From positions 56,467,712-56,531,711 of the forward strand of contig CM070576.1 of the NCBI GenBank assembly GCA_036346355.1: a stretch of DNA of 64,000 nucleotides, in the 5' to 3' direction. This document shows positions 1 to 13,050 of this stretch, piece after piece. The notes under the pieces are model-generated. The model was given only the letters and a program-made list of their open reading frames with translations. It searched no databases and was not told the DNA's origin. The position numbers and the translations under genes are program-made. Each line of letters begins with the position of its first letter. Position 1 is the stretch's first letter. This DNA comes from Rhipidocladum racemiflorum (Eukaryota; Streptophyta; Magnoliopsida; Poales; Poaceae).

Positions 1-149
1 GCACCACTGGAGCTTCGAACGAGTCGAGCTCAAGCTTGATTAATTACCATCTCACGAGTTTTAACGAGTGGAATAGCTCGTCAGGTACGTAAATTTCCTA
101 GCCAGCCTGAACCCCTTTTACAGTACTAGCGCCGGGCGATGGCAGGTCT

Positions 150-605
150 GCGGGGGCCTTTTCCGCAAGAATTTTTTTTAATATTTACTTAAAAAAAATT
201 TAAAAAAATAATCGGGAAAAAAATTACGAAAGTGGATTCCTGTCGTCCGGATATAGGGCAATCGCCCCATATTCGGACGACAGGGGATGCATAACGGTTA
301 GAACTTAGAAGTAACGGCCGGCTAGAAGTTTTTTTGCATCTAAGATGCAAAAAACTTTTTTACATCCAGGTCTCTCTCATCTCATATTGGGACGATATGT
401 CTCTGACGGTCATTAACGGCCATGGACGTCTGAGACGGTGTTTTTTGCGTCCAGATCCCTATCGCCCCATATTCGGGCGATCGCCCCATATCCGGGCGAC
501 GGGAGCCTATTTTCACAAAAAAAAATTCCGTTGATTATTTTTGAAAAAAAGATTTAAAATATATATTAAATAAAAAAAATTCTTTGCCGCAAAGGCTTTG
601 CAGCC
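150..605. mobile_element. Inverted-repeat (MITE-like) element
   Basis: The left arm (ggccttttccgcaagaattt, then an A/T-rich tract, then gtcgtccggatatagggc) is mirrored by the right arm ending ttctttgccgcaaaggc. The phrase atcgccccatattcgg and its mirror recur near 250-290 and 465-500. Ends and target duplication are uncertain. Confidence 0.55.
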
Positions 606-2640
606 TAGTCGACGTGTGGGCTCGTTTACGGCCGCCGGGCTGTTCGTTTTGCCGAAAATTCTGGCCTAAGCCGACTTGTGCTGGTGAAGGCGGGCCGGCA
701 CGGCCTCAAGACCCTCAAATTGGGCCTTAATATGGGCCCCGGCTCGTTGCAAGCACAACCCAAACACACGCGTACTCCAGGTTACTTCGCGCCACAGACC
801 ACGGTACACACCGTGTTTCCTGAAGTCAGCGCTGCTGCTGCGGTGTGTAGCTTAAGCATAAGTAGAGTGGCGGCGGGGTTAACCCCGACAATTCGTCTCA
901 ACAAGGCTGACCTCATCAATAGGAGCTAGTTTAGTTCGCCTGCGATGGCTGCCTGCCGCCCGGCATCTCTCAAATCTGAACATCTAACGTTGGGGAGGTA
1001 AGACTACTGCATCAGCTGCAGCTCGCTGTCAAGACCTCTTCCTTCTGACCAAAAAAAAAAAAAACAGCCATAAATGCGGTACGTTCAAGTCTCGGACCGT
1101 TGTTTTCACAGAAGGTCAACCGTTTGAGCTGCAGGGATAGCGTTCATCCCAACTCGCAAAAGGTAAGATCAGCACGACATCGACAAGGAAGAAATTTGGT
1201 GCTCAGCTAGCCCCATGTTCCATCGGTCAGGTTTGATATATAACTCCAGGTTCTACAAGTGAGACGCGTGGGAATCAATGTAGATTAATCCAGCCATCGA
1301 GCCAAATACCAAATCGAAAGAAGAAAAAAAAAGCTGACGCTTTCTGAATGATATGTTCTGTAACTGACGACAAGAACACTTCTAGACGAGTGTATATACT
1401 TCTATTTCCGCTATTACAACTACGGCCGATATAGCGGTTTGTGGATAGCGGAACTAACGGCGGCTATGCTATATTTTATAGATCTTTTGGTTTGTGAATA
1501 ATTATTTAAAATGTTAATGGTATATTCGGGCTTATGTATGCTAACCCATAATAATTATTTTGACGTAAAGAATTGCAAATGTGTTGTTTAACATTTTTAT
1601 ACTAATATTTGACTTTGAAAACATTAAAAAAAATATGTGACTCTGCTGTTAACCAAAAAATAACTAAAATGTGAATATGTGTTTATAAAATTTGGATTCA
1701 GACACTATATATTTGGATTCAGTTTTAAAATGTTGTGTATTTATATTTCTCATATTCCATTTTAAGAAATTTGAAATTTCTTGTACGTGTTTTGAAACAC
1801 CAATGTATACGCTGAACAACTTATAAATATTTGAACCTAAAGTTTATTTTTATATTTTTGATAAATTCATTTCACAAAAATAAAACTAGATTATATTATA
1901 TGTTTTTCATTTTGCAGCTGTACATGTCATAAAAAGAATGAAACATCAATATTTCTAATTTCATTTATTTCCTTATTATATGATAGCCCATTTTCTGCTT
2001 ATAATTAGTTTTCATGTTCGTATAGTACATTGCATATAGTACATTGATCAACCATATTTCAGCATGTCATCAAGTGGACAGCACACCAGACCAGCTAGGG
2101 ACCTCGTTCGATCGGGCTGACTTTGCATCTTATATACTAGTGATTATGCCCCTTTTTAACTGAATCTAAATTAGTATTTCAGCAGCTACAATGACAAGGT
2201 TCGACATGGAAAATATTGGCAGTAGGCCGAGAGCGACAACTTATTAGCTCAGCATGAATTATTTTACATGGAATCTATACAAAATTGTGACCAAGTGAAC
2301 TGTATCTGAATCAATTAATGGGACCGTTTGACAAAACAGAAGAAGTTGGCATTACATCTACTCCTCTAAGATATTTTAATAATTGCTTTTCTCCTTGGTA
2401 ATCACTTTGAATGTGATTCTTAACGTATCTCAGTATCTGTTTCCCCAGTGCATCTCATATGCTACGCTCTCAGGAGTCTCAATCAATGGTTCATGGCAGA
2501 ATTTCACTGACTGGTGCCTAGTATTCCGATCAATCGCGTATGCAGTGTTTTGCCCCTTGCCGCAAGGCGAGGGTGGAATTTGTGGCATTGGCAAACCACA
2601 TTGCGCAACTACAGCATCACCAGCTGTAGGATCGATATAG
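606..2640. other. Intergenic stretch, no gene recognised
   Basis: AT-rich DNA from 1380 on, with no convincing exon. The short open frames at 678-929 and near 2383-2690 show no family features. A sequence about 1395-1470 has short inverted words (ccgctatt, agcgg) as in decayed transposon ends, not enough to classify. Confidence 0.4.
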
Positions 2641-4140
2641 ACTAATATAGCAATCAGAGGGGGGGTGAATGGTTGCGCGGAAGCTAAAATCAAAAATTTA
2701 AACTACTAACAATTCACCTCAATTCGGAATCAAAAAATCGCTTCGATTACACGCAAAAACAGATTGACCTATGTTCACTAAAACATGAATTCCCGACGAT
2801 CCAACCGTTATAATGATGTGAAATTTTTACTGTAGAAACTAGATTCAATTTAGAAACTAACCCAACAAGAATCAACTCAATCGGATCTACGGATCAAAAG
2901 TTATAGGCTTTGCAAGTTGACTGTTACAAAAGTGACGCGAATTGATTAAACCCTAATTTCGTGATTAAACAAAATCAATAAGAAATTAACCAATCAAACT
3001 TTTTAGATCAAATACTTGATGCCCTAGGAAGATTTGGAATAGATCAAATCAAAACTATCAAGATGAAATAATAAACCAATCTAGAATCAAAACATGCGCG
3101 CAAGGAAGTAGATTACCAAAGCAACTTACCGTAGCGTCATCATGCAAGCACTGTAGCTACAGTAATCGTGAATCAATACGTTCTGCTGGAACATTGCTAT
3201 TGCTGCCGTGAGGAACTTGCTTGCACTGCTCTCCTGCCGCACAACTAGTTTGCTCATGCACTACCACCAGTTTGCAACACGGGCGAGGTGCTGTTGTGCG
3301 ATCTCATGCAGACCGGCAAGCACGCGCACCTGACCTTTCAGTATCGTCGCCGTCGGGAGGTTCATTGGCGCCGTAAATTTTCTTTGATTTGGCCGAAGGC
3401 TCCAACTTCCCACGCCAGAACACGTCGCCTCGGATTTGACGAAATAGCTAAGACGCCGAGGAAGCCGACCCTAATTCGACAAATTTTCTGCGCGTGCGGC
3501 TCTCTGAAGAAATTGATTTTTTATTTCTTTTTGTCTAGTCTGGTTACAATACTCCCAACAAAAGAGTACAAACCCTAATTCCTCGCTAACAATAAACAGG
3601 GGACACCTCCCCCTATTTATAAGAAAACCCTAGAGGAGTTCGCATGCATGTCCACTTGGCCCGACATGGCCCAATACATGCAAACTACCTCAAAACGATT
3701 ACAACTGCACGCGTACGGCCCACCTGCCGTACTCACATGACTCACTAGCAACCACGTGCACCGTTCTCTAGTCCGAACGCCCCGCATGACATCCTCGACC
3801 ACCAAGACCTCGATTCCTCCCTGAACCTAGTCCCGAACCTCAGTTCCTCCATGAACCTAGTTCCGGTCCCGTCACCGACCACGTTCGACCTCAAGCAACA
3901 CCTGCACATAAACAAACACACAACCGTGTACGAGCACAAGTCCACGACTTGACTCAAGATCAATCCATGCAACCACTCACACGAGCGCATTGCATCAAGC
4001 AAAACAATTATCATGCTATCAAAAGCATATCAAATAATTATCTGAAACAGCACATGCACATGCACCACACATGCCATGAGAACAACCACTTTGCAATACC
4101 AAATTCATCATTAAACCAATTTTTCATCACATGATTTCAC
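2640..4140. mobile_element. Possible LTR retrotransposon remnant
   Basis: Contains agagggggggtgaatgg near 2655 and aaaccctagaggagtt near 3626, phrases common in grass LTR elements, plus long non-coding AT-rich DNA. No paired LTR, primer site or coding domain was found. Low confidence. Confidence 0.3.
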
Positions 4141-4983
4141 ACCAGCAAGTATCCTAATATGTATTCAACTTGCAGCAGTGGCGTAGTCAAGATTTTAACT
4201 AAGGTTGATCTAATTTTTTAAAAAAAATCATCTAACAGGGCAACATATAAATACATAATGTATCAAAAGCACAATACAAATATAATAATAAGGTTTTGCA
4301 GCAGTTTAGAGAATATTATCATACTACTTCTTCTTCTTGTTGAGCTTACGCCTTCTAATAGTCATGAAAGTCTCGATTATATGATTCTACATGGACTTAA
4401 TTGCTGGTCTTGCAAATATGCGTGCAACGAAATTTACTGCAGGAAGAATTGGTGAATCCTAAAAGTATTAAACTGAAAGAGAAAAACAGATTCATTCTTC
4501 ACCTGTTCGACGGTTCGCGTGGTGATTCTGGTGGGCGGCGCGCGGCAGACAGCGGTGATCACTAATCAGTTTGGTGTTGGTGCAGCGGTGCTGCCTTGGC
4601 CCCTACGACCTGCGTGCAGCACTGCAGCGTGACTGCGGCCGTGCGATCTGATCTTAGCGTCTCCCGGCGTCTTGGTAGTAGGCAGCGTGATGAAGTGATC
4701 AATTTCATGTTCTATCTTCGTCTCTTCGAATTCCTGGGAAAGGTACAGTGGGCCGGGAATTACAATGGGCCACGGGACATTGGTTGGGACATGGCCCAAC
4801 TGTGCCAATCGCTGGCTCCGCCATTGACTTGCAGCGAAGTCGAGCCTCCAAGTTGTAGATGATTGACAGCATTTAATAGATACTCTTATAGAATATAACA
4901 GGGGAATATTGCAAACGCTTGAGATAAGCATGTGATGTTGAACTGCTCATAATACTTCCGTGTCAAACTAAACAAGAAAATGA

Positions 4984-5153
4984 TGTTAAGGGTATAGATA
5001 TTGTTTGATATAGACTCTCCATATATATGTTTTCCTTGTTTTAGTTTTTCTTGTATCGGTATTGCTTTATATAGGTTTTCCTTTTGTACTCGTATGTACT
5101 CTATATATTCTGGCATATTGGTCTCATGTTGAATATAAGTGCTATTTCTAACA
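4984..5153 (+). mobile_element. Short copia-type LTR followed by a primer site
   Basis: 170 bp beginning TGTTAAGGGTATAG and ending CTAACA (mirror termini TGTTA/TAACA), directly followed by tagtatcagagcaaga, a tRNA-Met primer site. A second LTR is not seen; the element appears truncated downstream, perhaps within the GC-rich part that ends near 5780. Confidence 0.6.
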
Positions 5154-5790
5154 TAGTATCAGAGCAAGATTAGGGTTAGGGTTTTATCGGTGTTGCACTT
5201 ACGTTATCCCTAGCCGACACCCTGTTTTTCCGCTGTCGTTGTCCCCAGGAGAACAAATCTCCACTCCTTGAGGTGGCCACCTCCTAGACGTTGTCGTCTC
5301 CGTCGTTCGCGCATCGTCTTCCTCAGTCGGCCCGCCTGCTTGTCTTCCACGCTTGGTTGATTCCATTGCGGCCACCTCCGTGCCTCAGCCCGTCGAGCTC
5401 TTCCCGGCAATTCCGTTAGTCAGCTTCCGCCTTGTCGATGCCTCCAACCGGCCCACGATGCAACACCCGACGTCGCCACCGCCACCAACGCCAACACCAG
5501 ATCCGCTCTGCGTCGGTCGCCCGCCTCCGTCAGTCCGTTTTCGCGCAGGCCCGCCTCCGATCAGCATCGCAAGCTCCCACCGCCCGACGACTTGCGGCCT
5601 TCGAGTCGCCCGCCGCATGATGCCTTGTGGCCTTCGAGCCGCTCGCCGCCCAGTGACTCCTTGGCTCCCACTGGCCACCGCACCGGCCTGCCCCGCCTCC
5701 GGCGCCAGTCTGCCTCACGTCTCCTGGTTGCTCGCCCGCCCGAGACCAACACACCAAGAACATGACCCGGTCGGTTGAAGAAATCCCGAT
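5154..5790 (+). pseudogene. Leader and possible gag start of a truncated copia element
   Basis: GC-rich DNA after the primer site, with open frames in several phases (for example 5353-5778) that are proline/arginine rich and show no gag motif. Treated as part of a truncated retrotransposon, not as a gene. Confidence 0.35.
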
Positions 5791-5799
5791 CGGACTTGA

Positions 5800-6135
5800 A
5801 ACGGATCCAAAACTCTATTTGATTCTGGTTTGGCTTTCGGCTTCGGCTTTTCATTTGGCTTTTGGCCCCAGCTCTGGTTTTTCGGCTTCGGCTTGGACTT
5901 CAGCTTCTCTGGCTTTCGGCTCTTGGTTTCGGCTCTTTGGATTTGCTCTGGCACCACTGATCAGCTCTCCAGCTTCCGGCACTCGACTATTGGCTTTTCC
6001 AGCTCATTACGTCGGCTAGGATCTTCAGTCAACTTGGCTCCTTTTGATCGGCTCTCCGGTTTCTGGCTCGGCTCCAGCTTTCGGCTTCGGCTCTTTGGCT
6101 TCTCCGTTTTTTTACGGTTTTGGCTTCTTTGGAGT
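5800..6135. repeat. Imperfect repeat of ttcggcttcggct words
   Basis: Low-complexity stretch in which ggctttcggcttcggct-type words recur about a dozen times. It makes spurious Phe/Gly/Ser-rich open frames. Followed by AT-rich DNA and, at 6395-6545, words caaccaaacaacat and ggcaaccaaacagcc that resemble a Tourist-type end. Confidence 0.6.
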
Positions 6136-6549
6136 TTTATTAGTGAAGATTTTGCTCCAATATCAACGAACCGATTTCACCTATGTGTTCCTGATATTTT
6201 TTCGAACAAAACTAGACCATACTTGCTATATAAATTTCAAAAGATTAAAATTTTAGTTTTTCAATTTATTGATTTTCTAGAATATATTTTAAAGCTTTTT
6301 ATTTTTTGTTTGTGAAATTATTGATTTTCTAGTTTTTTTTTAAAATTTGTTTCATTCCTCTCTTGAATTTGCCTATCACACTTCCATTCCAGTGCAACCA
6401 ACCAAACAACATCTCTGTGCAACCTGTCCAATATCATAAGACCAACCAAACAATATCTCCTTGCATCCACTCAGCCTGACTTCCACCGGCCTGACTGAGC
6501 CTATGCAACCTGGCTGAGCTAAAAAGGCAACCAAACAGCCTATTAACTG

Positions 6550-8380
6550 ATCCTTTTATATCTGGACTCTTTGGCTATTTAAGCTAACCTCTTGTATATG
6601 TAAACATGAAAATTAGAGTGAACTATTTCTCGTGATTTTTTTCCCACAAGCATTTTTCACGTTAAATATTGTCTCCGGTTATTTTGCCATGCTTTTAACC
6701 CTAACACAACCAGATTAAATCCAATGCAAACTTGTTTCCAAAGGGGATCAGGATCATGCACCCAGGTCATGATCCAACTAGGCTCGAGTCAATGCAAAGT
6801 TGTTAGCCCACGGGATTCCAAATTTCCAACGATAAGCAAACATGTCAAATGTGAGTGATACTAAAAAACTAGGGTGCCATTCAACGGTATGCAAACATGC
6901 TTGCAGGAATGCATTGCAGGTATAGAGCAGAAAATATATCAGTTTACACGGCACACTGCAAGAGGAACTCAACTTGTAGTATAATCTAACCAGCAGTAGG
7001 TTAGAATACTGATTAGATGCTGTTCTTCACACAACCATAAACAACACAAAGCAGCTCTTGGGCTGAGAAACAACACACCAAGCAACCAACCGAACGTACA
7101 AGCAAAGTGGAATTTGGCAACCGGAGATACATGCAAAGTGAAATTTGGCAACCGGAGATGCGACAAGTGGAAACTCTGAATACGCATACAGATCGTTAGA
7201 CCTGTGATGCCTCGGTTTGCTGTTTCTTAAAATGCAGATTAGCCTATCCTTGCGGGTGATTTAATTAGCATCAGATAGGTGAATGTGATAGGTAGCTACT
7301 AAAACAAGTCGGTCGCTGACCTTGTGGTGATGCGAGCTATCAAGCTGCGTCGGGTCTCCACAGGAGTTGCTTGTACCATTTGGGGATCCTTTATTTACGT
7401 TCTTGGTCGTCTTTGTCGTGCCGGCAAGGGGTTTACAGCGAGGTTGATGGCACAAAACCCTAAACTAATTGCGAGATGGGCGATTTTTTATGCAAATGTT
7501 TGACCACAGCTACTACACACTTGGTGTTGCGTTGTTTGCGGCTTGAATAGCAGTTTAAACTTCTGTTTCAAAAAAAAGCATCATTTTAAACTTAAGCCTG
7601 TTCAAAGAAGATAAAGAATCAGACTTTTATAGGCAGTAGTACCTCCTCAAAGTCTGAAGCTTTTATCCATGTAGGACAAAAGTCAACGAATTAAATTTGC
7701 TATACCCCCCCCCCCCCCACCCAAAAAAAAATAAAGAAAAATTGTGTGGCTCTCAGTTTTGCACGTCCAATACGTATGTGAACAGACTATAGGGATGGTA
7801 GTTTATTTATGTGTGAAAGAGATAACTCACGTCAAAATAATTGTCTTTCACAAAAACAGAGAGACTGTCCTGTTGACCAGAGCAAAAAGAACAGCCTAAA
7901 CAAAGGTTTATGGGGCGTGCAGGATTCGCGTCCCCTGACAAATTTTATTCACACCGAAGTCCTCTTCGACGACGTTGGCTGTTTGAATCTTCTCTGATAA
8001 CATTGTTCCACGGTGAATCCTATCAAACGATTGGTACATGATGAAGAACAGTGGGATTGATCCTCAATTGGCATGCCATTGCTGTTCAGTTAAACCTTGG
8101 GCTGTTTTGGTCAATTTTACCTTACTAATTTGTGTTAAAATTCGGTGCTATTTGGTAATAAGATAAAACTAGCAACTCAATATTTGCCCAAGAATTAGCA
8201 GAAGGTTAACAGAGATAGCAGCGTGAACAGAATCTTATCAAGTTTTCATACATAGCTAGTTCGGGTCAATTTTAGCAAACATTGCCTGTTGGTTTCAACT
8301 TCTGCATAGCTTCTGCTTAAAAAAACAGATTGTGTGCCGAATAGGAAAATTCTGGACAGCTTCTCCTATAATCAAAAGCT
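6550..8380. other. Intergenic stretch, no gene recognised
   Basis: No exon or complete mobile element recognised. Contains a 13-14-base poly-C tract near 7706 and a local direct repeat at 7103-7165 (gcaaagtggaatttggcaac twice). Confidence 0.4.
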
Positions 8381-8389
8381 CCTCCGGAA

Positions 8390-9631
8390 CCTGATTTTCG
8401 CTGATTCTTGCCTCTGGAACCTAGAAGTCGCAATCGGCTCGGTCCGATTCCCCTGCTCCTACCTCCTGCTAAGAAACTGCGCAAGGGCCACCTCCAGCCT
8501 CTCCTGCACAAGGTCGTCTCCCCCCCTGCCGTCTTGGAAAGCAAACATGCTGCTGGCTATGGGCGTCCGATTGATTGCTGTCGAGAGGTGCTTGCCTTGG
8601 TCCCGATTTATCAAGCTATGGCGCTCGAGCTCCCAAGCTGGGTGGTAAAAGCGATTGATAAGCGTAGACGGACGTTTCTTTGGAAAGGTACAAGGCACTT
8701 CACGGTGAACAGTCCTTGGCAGCCTAGGCCAACGTTTGTCGTCATTTCGAGCTAGACGGCCTGGGGATTCTTGACTTGCGCCTCCTGGGCTATGGCTTAA
8801 GGTTGCGGTCGATGTGGCTGCAACGCACCGAGGCAAAGACTTGGTAGGTTTCCCGGCCAAGCACTAGAAGTGCGTTGCCGCCATGTTTGATGCCTCAATC
8901 TCTGTTCAGCTTGGCGACGGTAACCTGGCTCTTTTCTTGAAAGACAGGTGGTTCAGGGGGGGAATCCCTACAAAGCATCGCCCCGGCGGTTTGTGCGGCC
9001 GTCGGTCGTAACAGCGTTGCCTCAACGACGGCGAAAGAGGCTCTCTCGAATAGAAGTTGGATCGGAGGCATCCAATCATTCCAATGCGCCCTCACTGTCG
9101 AGGTAATCGTTGATGATTACATCGAGCTGTGGGAAGCACTCTCCAAAGCATTGTGCTACAACCAGGTGTTTAGACTCTCTCCAAGGATGGTCTGGAAAAT
9201 AGTATGCTTGGATATTTGGAGGGTCATCCCAAAGGGGTGTGCTATGTGCGGCTCTATTGAAGAGGTCGGAGGGGTTCATCCCTATATAGAGAGGCTGTTC
9301 TCGCATGTGCTATATGCAAAGGAGAGATTTGTCTGATGGTTGATATATAGGCAGGGAATTCAGGTTATGGTTGAGAATCAACTTAATATAAAAGGCCCAA
9401 ATCAAATGCAGGTCGCACTGTTCAGGGCTTGTACAGGCCTGATTTTCTAGGCCATCGTTGGGTTCAGTCTTAGGACACCATTGTCTGGAAATGGACCTCC
9501 TTGTCCACCTACTCGTCCAAGTCAGCTTATCGAGCTTTCTTCCTCCGCATGCGGCTCCTCCTTCCCCTGTGGTAAGATGCTGCAGAAGGCTCGGGCGCAG
9601 CAAAATGCAAAAAAAAAAAAAAAAAAAAAAT
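8390..9631 (+). mobile_element. 5'-truncated LINE fragment ending in poly-A
   Basis: Translations, with frameshifts and stops, match the C-terminal part of plant LINE ORF2: YQAMALELPSWVVKAIDKRR and FLWKG near 8610-8690, then GLGILDLRLLGYGLRLR and MWLQRTE near 8760-8835, FDASISVQLGDGN and RWFRGG near 8888-8960, and DTIVWKWTS then SSKSAYRAFF near 9470-9545. It ends in about 24 A residues (9608-9631), as expected of target-primed insertion. About 9140-9460 does not fit and may be a later insertion. Confidence 0.8.
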
Positions 9632-9680
9632 TGTTTGGCTAGCGTTGCAGGGTAGGCTTCAGCGCGGAGGGTTACCCAAC

Positions 9681-9978
9681 CGGATTGGGATCTTCTGCAT
9701 TTCCTTGTCAAAATGCACGGTACATTTTGATCTAAGAGAATAAAAAAATTTGGGGGAAAAAAATCAAATTGCTACAGTATTTTCAAAAGTATATGCGAGA
9801 TTTAATAAAATATAGTTTAAAAATATGAATTTCAATCAAAATATCTGAAATTTCAATGAAATTTACCAAAATATCAAATATTATAGCAATTTGATATTTT
9901 TTCTCAGATTTTTTCATTCTCACAGGTCAAAATGCACTGTACATTTTGACAATGAAAAGCAGAGGATCTCAATCCCTG
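9681..9978. mobile_element. Inverted-repeat MITE right after the LINE tail
   Basis: The left part (ttgggatcttctgcatttcc, then tgtcaaaatgcacggtacat) is mirrored by the right part ending acattttgacaatgaaaagc and agaggatctcaatccc. The interior is AT-rich and non-coding. Exact ends and duplication uncertain. Confidence 0.65.
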
Positions 9979-11690
9979 CCCAACCATGGTTTGTGCCCGT
10001 TCTATCATAGCACCTTTTCACAACTTGCGCCGAGACATGGCAGGATTACAGTTAATGTGCTGCTGACCCACAAAATACTGTAGCAATTTGACTAGAACGA
10101 GCGAGGGCGGCTAGAAGAAAGTACAATAAAGTCACATCAGTTTATTATTAGCATGTATACATCAGCTTTGTCTTATATGAAATAACGATAAAAGATATGA
10201 GAGAAGATAACCGGCTCTTATTTAGTAAATCGCTGGCTAAAAGTTTGTGTTGGAGCCAACGCGAGCGATTCTTAGTATTAAAGTTAGTGTCTTACCAATA
10301 GCTATAAAGATGAAGTTAGTGTTGAATGCTCAAATTAAATATTTTAGTGTTTCTCTAGAGACAATATTTAGAGATAATTATTGTACAAACTGTTATTATT
10401 ATTTGTTCTAGATTATGTATATAAGAATGGAGTAAGCAGTGAGCAGGAAGGTCTTCGATTCGGTAGTCATCTTAGTCGTGGTCAGGTGCATCTGGAAGGA
10501 AACACACACGAGGGACTTGGAAGCGAAGTTGACGAATGCTATCAATATTTGCCAGAACACGCTTGCAGAAGCGGCAATGTGGGCAAAAGCGGGAGCGCGT
10601 TGGTTATAGCTAAAATCTGGGGCTTTAAGGCTTTGGTGGCTTTTCCGGTTGCTCGCATCTTTAATCTAACTCACAAACTTACCTGTGCGGCTGTATAGCT
10701 ACATGTTATGATATGATTATTTTATATATATATAATTATATTTTTCATAATTGTGTATTCTTTATATAACTCTAATATCTATATATAATTAATATGCACA
10801 GTTATAATCTGATCTTATTAAAATAAGTGGTGGAGATCCTTGGACTTTTTCTTTTAATCTAAGCCGTTATAACTTGGGTTTGCTAGATAGACGGCTAGAT
10901 ATTTTTTAAAATAATAACATCCGATGGCGGTTGTAATTAGGGTCCATCAGAATAAGAGCTAGATATTTTGTTTTTTTTTTGTGTGAGAATTTCTAACCTA
11001 TTTCTTTTTTTTCTTAATGACTCTCGTGAACTTTTAATATATAATAGATGCGCTTTGCTCATCGCTTGCGGACGCCCCAAACTCCGTTTTATTTCTTTTG
11101 TTACGTCCAGCTAATAAAGCAACACGCAATGCTTCTGCGTGTGCTAAAAAATGTTCTTAATAGTCCTTCCCTTTATGTTTGCAAAGCCCACAGGACCGAC
11201 ACGATGTCAAACCAAAGTTACTATCAACAACAACATGAATCTTGTGTCTGGTTTGCCTGTTCAAACCTATTCGCATAACAAACTCACGAATCAGTTCTAC
11301 TTTCCTTTCTCCTATGTTAACCGTGATATGGTTATAGAGCACATCTACTGTAGCCAGTGGCCAAGCCAGTATAGAAATAGGGATGATGCTCACCTGTCCT
11401 TTGCCATCTAAGTTCATACTAAGTAAAAATATAACAAGGTCAAAATGCAAAATACAATAAATACATCACTAATGGGTGGTGTGCCCAAATGCTGGTCAAT
11501 GAACAATGAACATTTTTTTCTTTGCAAATCTATGTACAAGTCAATAATTGTGCAAGGCTTGCCTATCCATTTTTACAAATCTATGAACAAGTCAATAATA
11601 ATCAATCAAACTACTTGGCTATTGTCTCTAATCAATTCATTGACGTGATTACAATTGACAAAAAAAATATCATAAATTAGAACTAGAAGA
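9979..11690. other. Intergenic stretch, no gene recognised
   Basis: AT-rich. The only open frames over 70 codons (10381-10698, 11048-11278, 11151-11450) have no recognised domain and no clear splice context. I do not call a gene. Confidence 0.4.
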
Positions 11691-11836
11691 GAGGATCATT
11701 GTTGCGGTTGCGATCGCCCGGCCAGCCACTCTTGTCATGGCGCGCCACCGCCCTCCTTACCTGCTCGCCGTTGTCGTGGGGTCGCCACACGTCTGCACCC
11801 TCCCTAGCTCCCTGCGTCCTTGCCAAGCCGCCGCTG

Positions 11837-11840
<4 letters not shown>

Positions 11841-11867
<27 letters not shown>
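11841..11867. repeat. (CT)n microsatellite
   Basis: Short run of CT dinucleotide just left of the Tourist-type element. Confidence 0.8.
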
Positions 11868-11880
11868 ACATCTGCATTTA

Positions 11881-12640
11881 GGGTGTGTTTGGTTGCCTTC
11901 CCACCACGGCCGAGCCTGGCTGAGCCAGCCAGTATCCCCGGGGCCAGGATGCGGCGGTGCAATGCACGGTGTTTGGTTGCCCTGTTGCCTACATCACCGA
12001 GTCGAGTTCAAGCAGCGGAGAGCTCGAGCCATCGTCGGGCTCAGGCGAACAGGGCTAAGGATCCAACCGCCGGCAAGGGCTCAGGCGGAGAGCTCGAGCC
12101 ATCGTCGGATCCAGCCTCCCCGAGCTGCGCCGTCGCCGGATCCGGCCTCCCCGAGCTGCGCTGTCGCCGGATCCGGCCTCCCCGAGCTTCGCCGTCGCTG
12201 GATCCGGCATCCTCGAGCTGCGCCGTCACCGGATCTGGCCTCCCCGAGCTTCGCCGTCGCCGGATCCGGCCTCCTCGAAGCCATTGCCGTCGCGGATCCG
12301 GCCGGAGGCGGCCGCCTCGGGCTCGAGAGGAGAGACGGAGAGAGCTCGGCCGGAGAGAGGCTCGAGCTGCGCCATCGCTGTCGTCGTGTTCGAGAGCGGC
12401 CGCCGTCTCGGGCTCGAGAAGAGAGACGAAGAGAGCTCGGGCGGAGAGACGGCTCGAGCTCGAGCATCTGACGGGCCTGCACCGGAGAGATGGAAATATT
12501 TCGCGTTTCCTTGAGCCTGGACGAGCGGATGCAACTGCACGAGCTGAGCCGGGTATACAGGAAACCAAACAGATGATTGAAAAGATCAAGTTGCATCCAC
12601 TCATGCGATACAGGCAACATGCAGCCAACCAAACAGACCC
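11881..12640. mobile_element. Tourist-type (PIF/Harbinger) element carrying a minisatellite
   Basis: 760 bp. Ends GGGTGTGTTTGGTTGC and GCAGCCAACCAAACAGACCC, flanked by the 3-bp duplication TTA (11878-11880, 12641-12643). The interior is very GC-rich and includes a 31-bp tandem array. No transposase motif is visible. The long open frames across it on both strands are products of the repeat, not genes. Confidence 0.88.
12098..12290. repeat. 31-bp GC-rich minisatellite
   Basis: About six units of the type gtcgccggatccggcctccc plus cgagctgcgcc. The gagct word recurs at 12122, 12153, 12184, 12215 and 12246, exactly 31 bp apart. Lies inside the Tourist-type element. Confidence 0.93.
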
Positions 12641-12814
12641 TTAGCGAACCTAGGGCTAGAGTGTTAATACCGCGTCGGTGTGCCTGGGCAAGCAGTAGAC
12701 TAAATATGCCTAATTTTAGGCCTCCAAGGCAGCGACCCACCAAGCACTGCGCCCCAGCTTCTTCCTCCTCCTACCGAGAGAGCCTCCAATTGCCCTGAGC
12801 TTTTAGAATATATA

Positions 12815-13050
12815 CTCCCTCCATTTTCTGAATATATGTCATTTGAACTTTTAAAATTTATTTTTAAATACATGTTATTCTATAATTTTGAGAAGATTTT
12901 TCACCCTCTTTTCTTTATATGCCCCTACTTTGGCCATTTTTAAGACCATTTAATGCTATGAACTAAGTAGCATAATAAAAAAGAGGGTAATTTGTTTTTT
13001 TTTACACGTACCTCAGTTGAAATGCAAAATCCTAAAACATTATCTATTCA
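12815..13050. mobile_element. MITE-like end (CTCCCTCCATTTTCTGAATA)
   Basis: A TA-flanked CTCCCTCC end followed by sequence shared with 16577-16800 and 24663-24725 (gaatatatgt...aaattttattttt...aaatacatgttat). The opposite end is not recognised, so these are probably one-ended remnants of one Stowaway-like family. Confidence 0.5.

Noticed and set aside
5353..6315. Proline/arginine-rich and Phe/Ser/Gly-rich open frames
   Set aside because: Low-complexity composition over a truncated copia leader and ttcggct repeats; no family match.
10381..10698. 105-codon open frame as a possible small gene
   Set aside because: No recognisable domain, AT-rich surroundings and no splice or promoter support.
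11737..12743. Open frames of 195-274 codons on both strands
   Set aside because: They arise from the 31-bp minisatellite in the Tourist element; peptides are just shifted versions of the same repeat.
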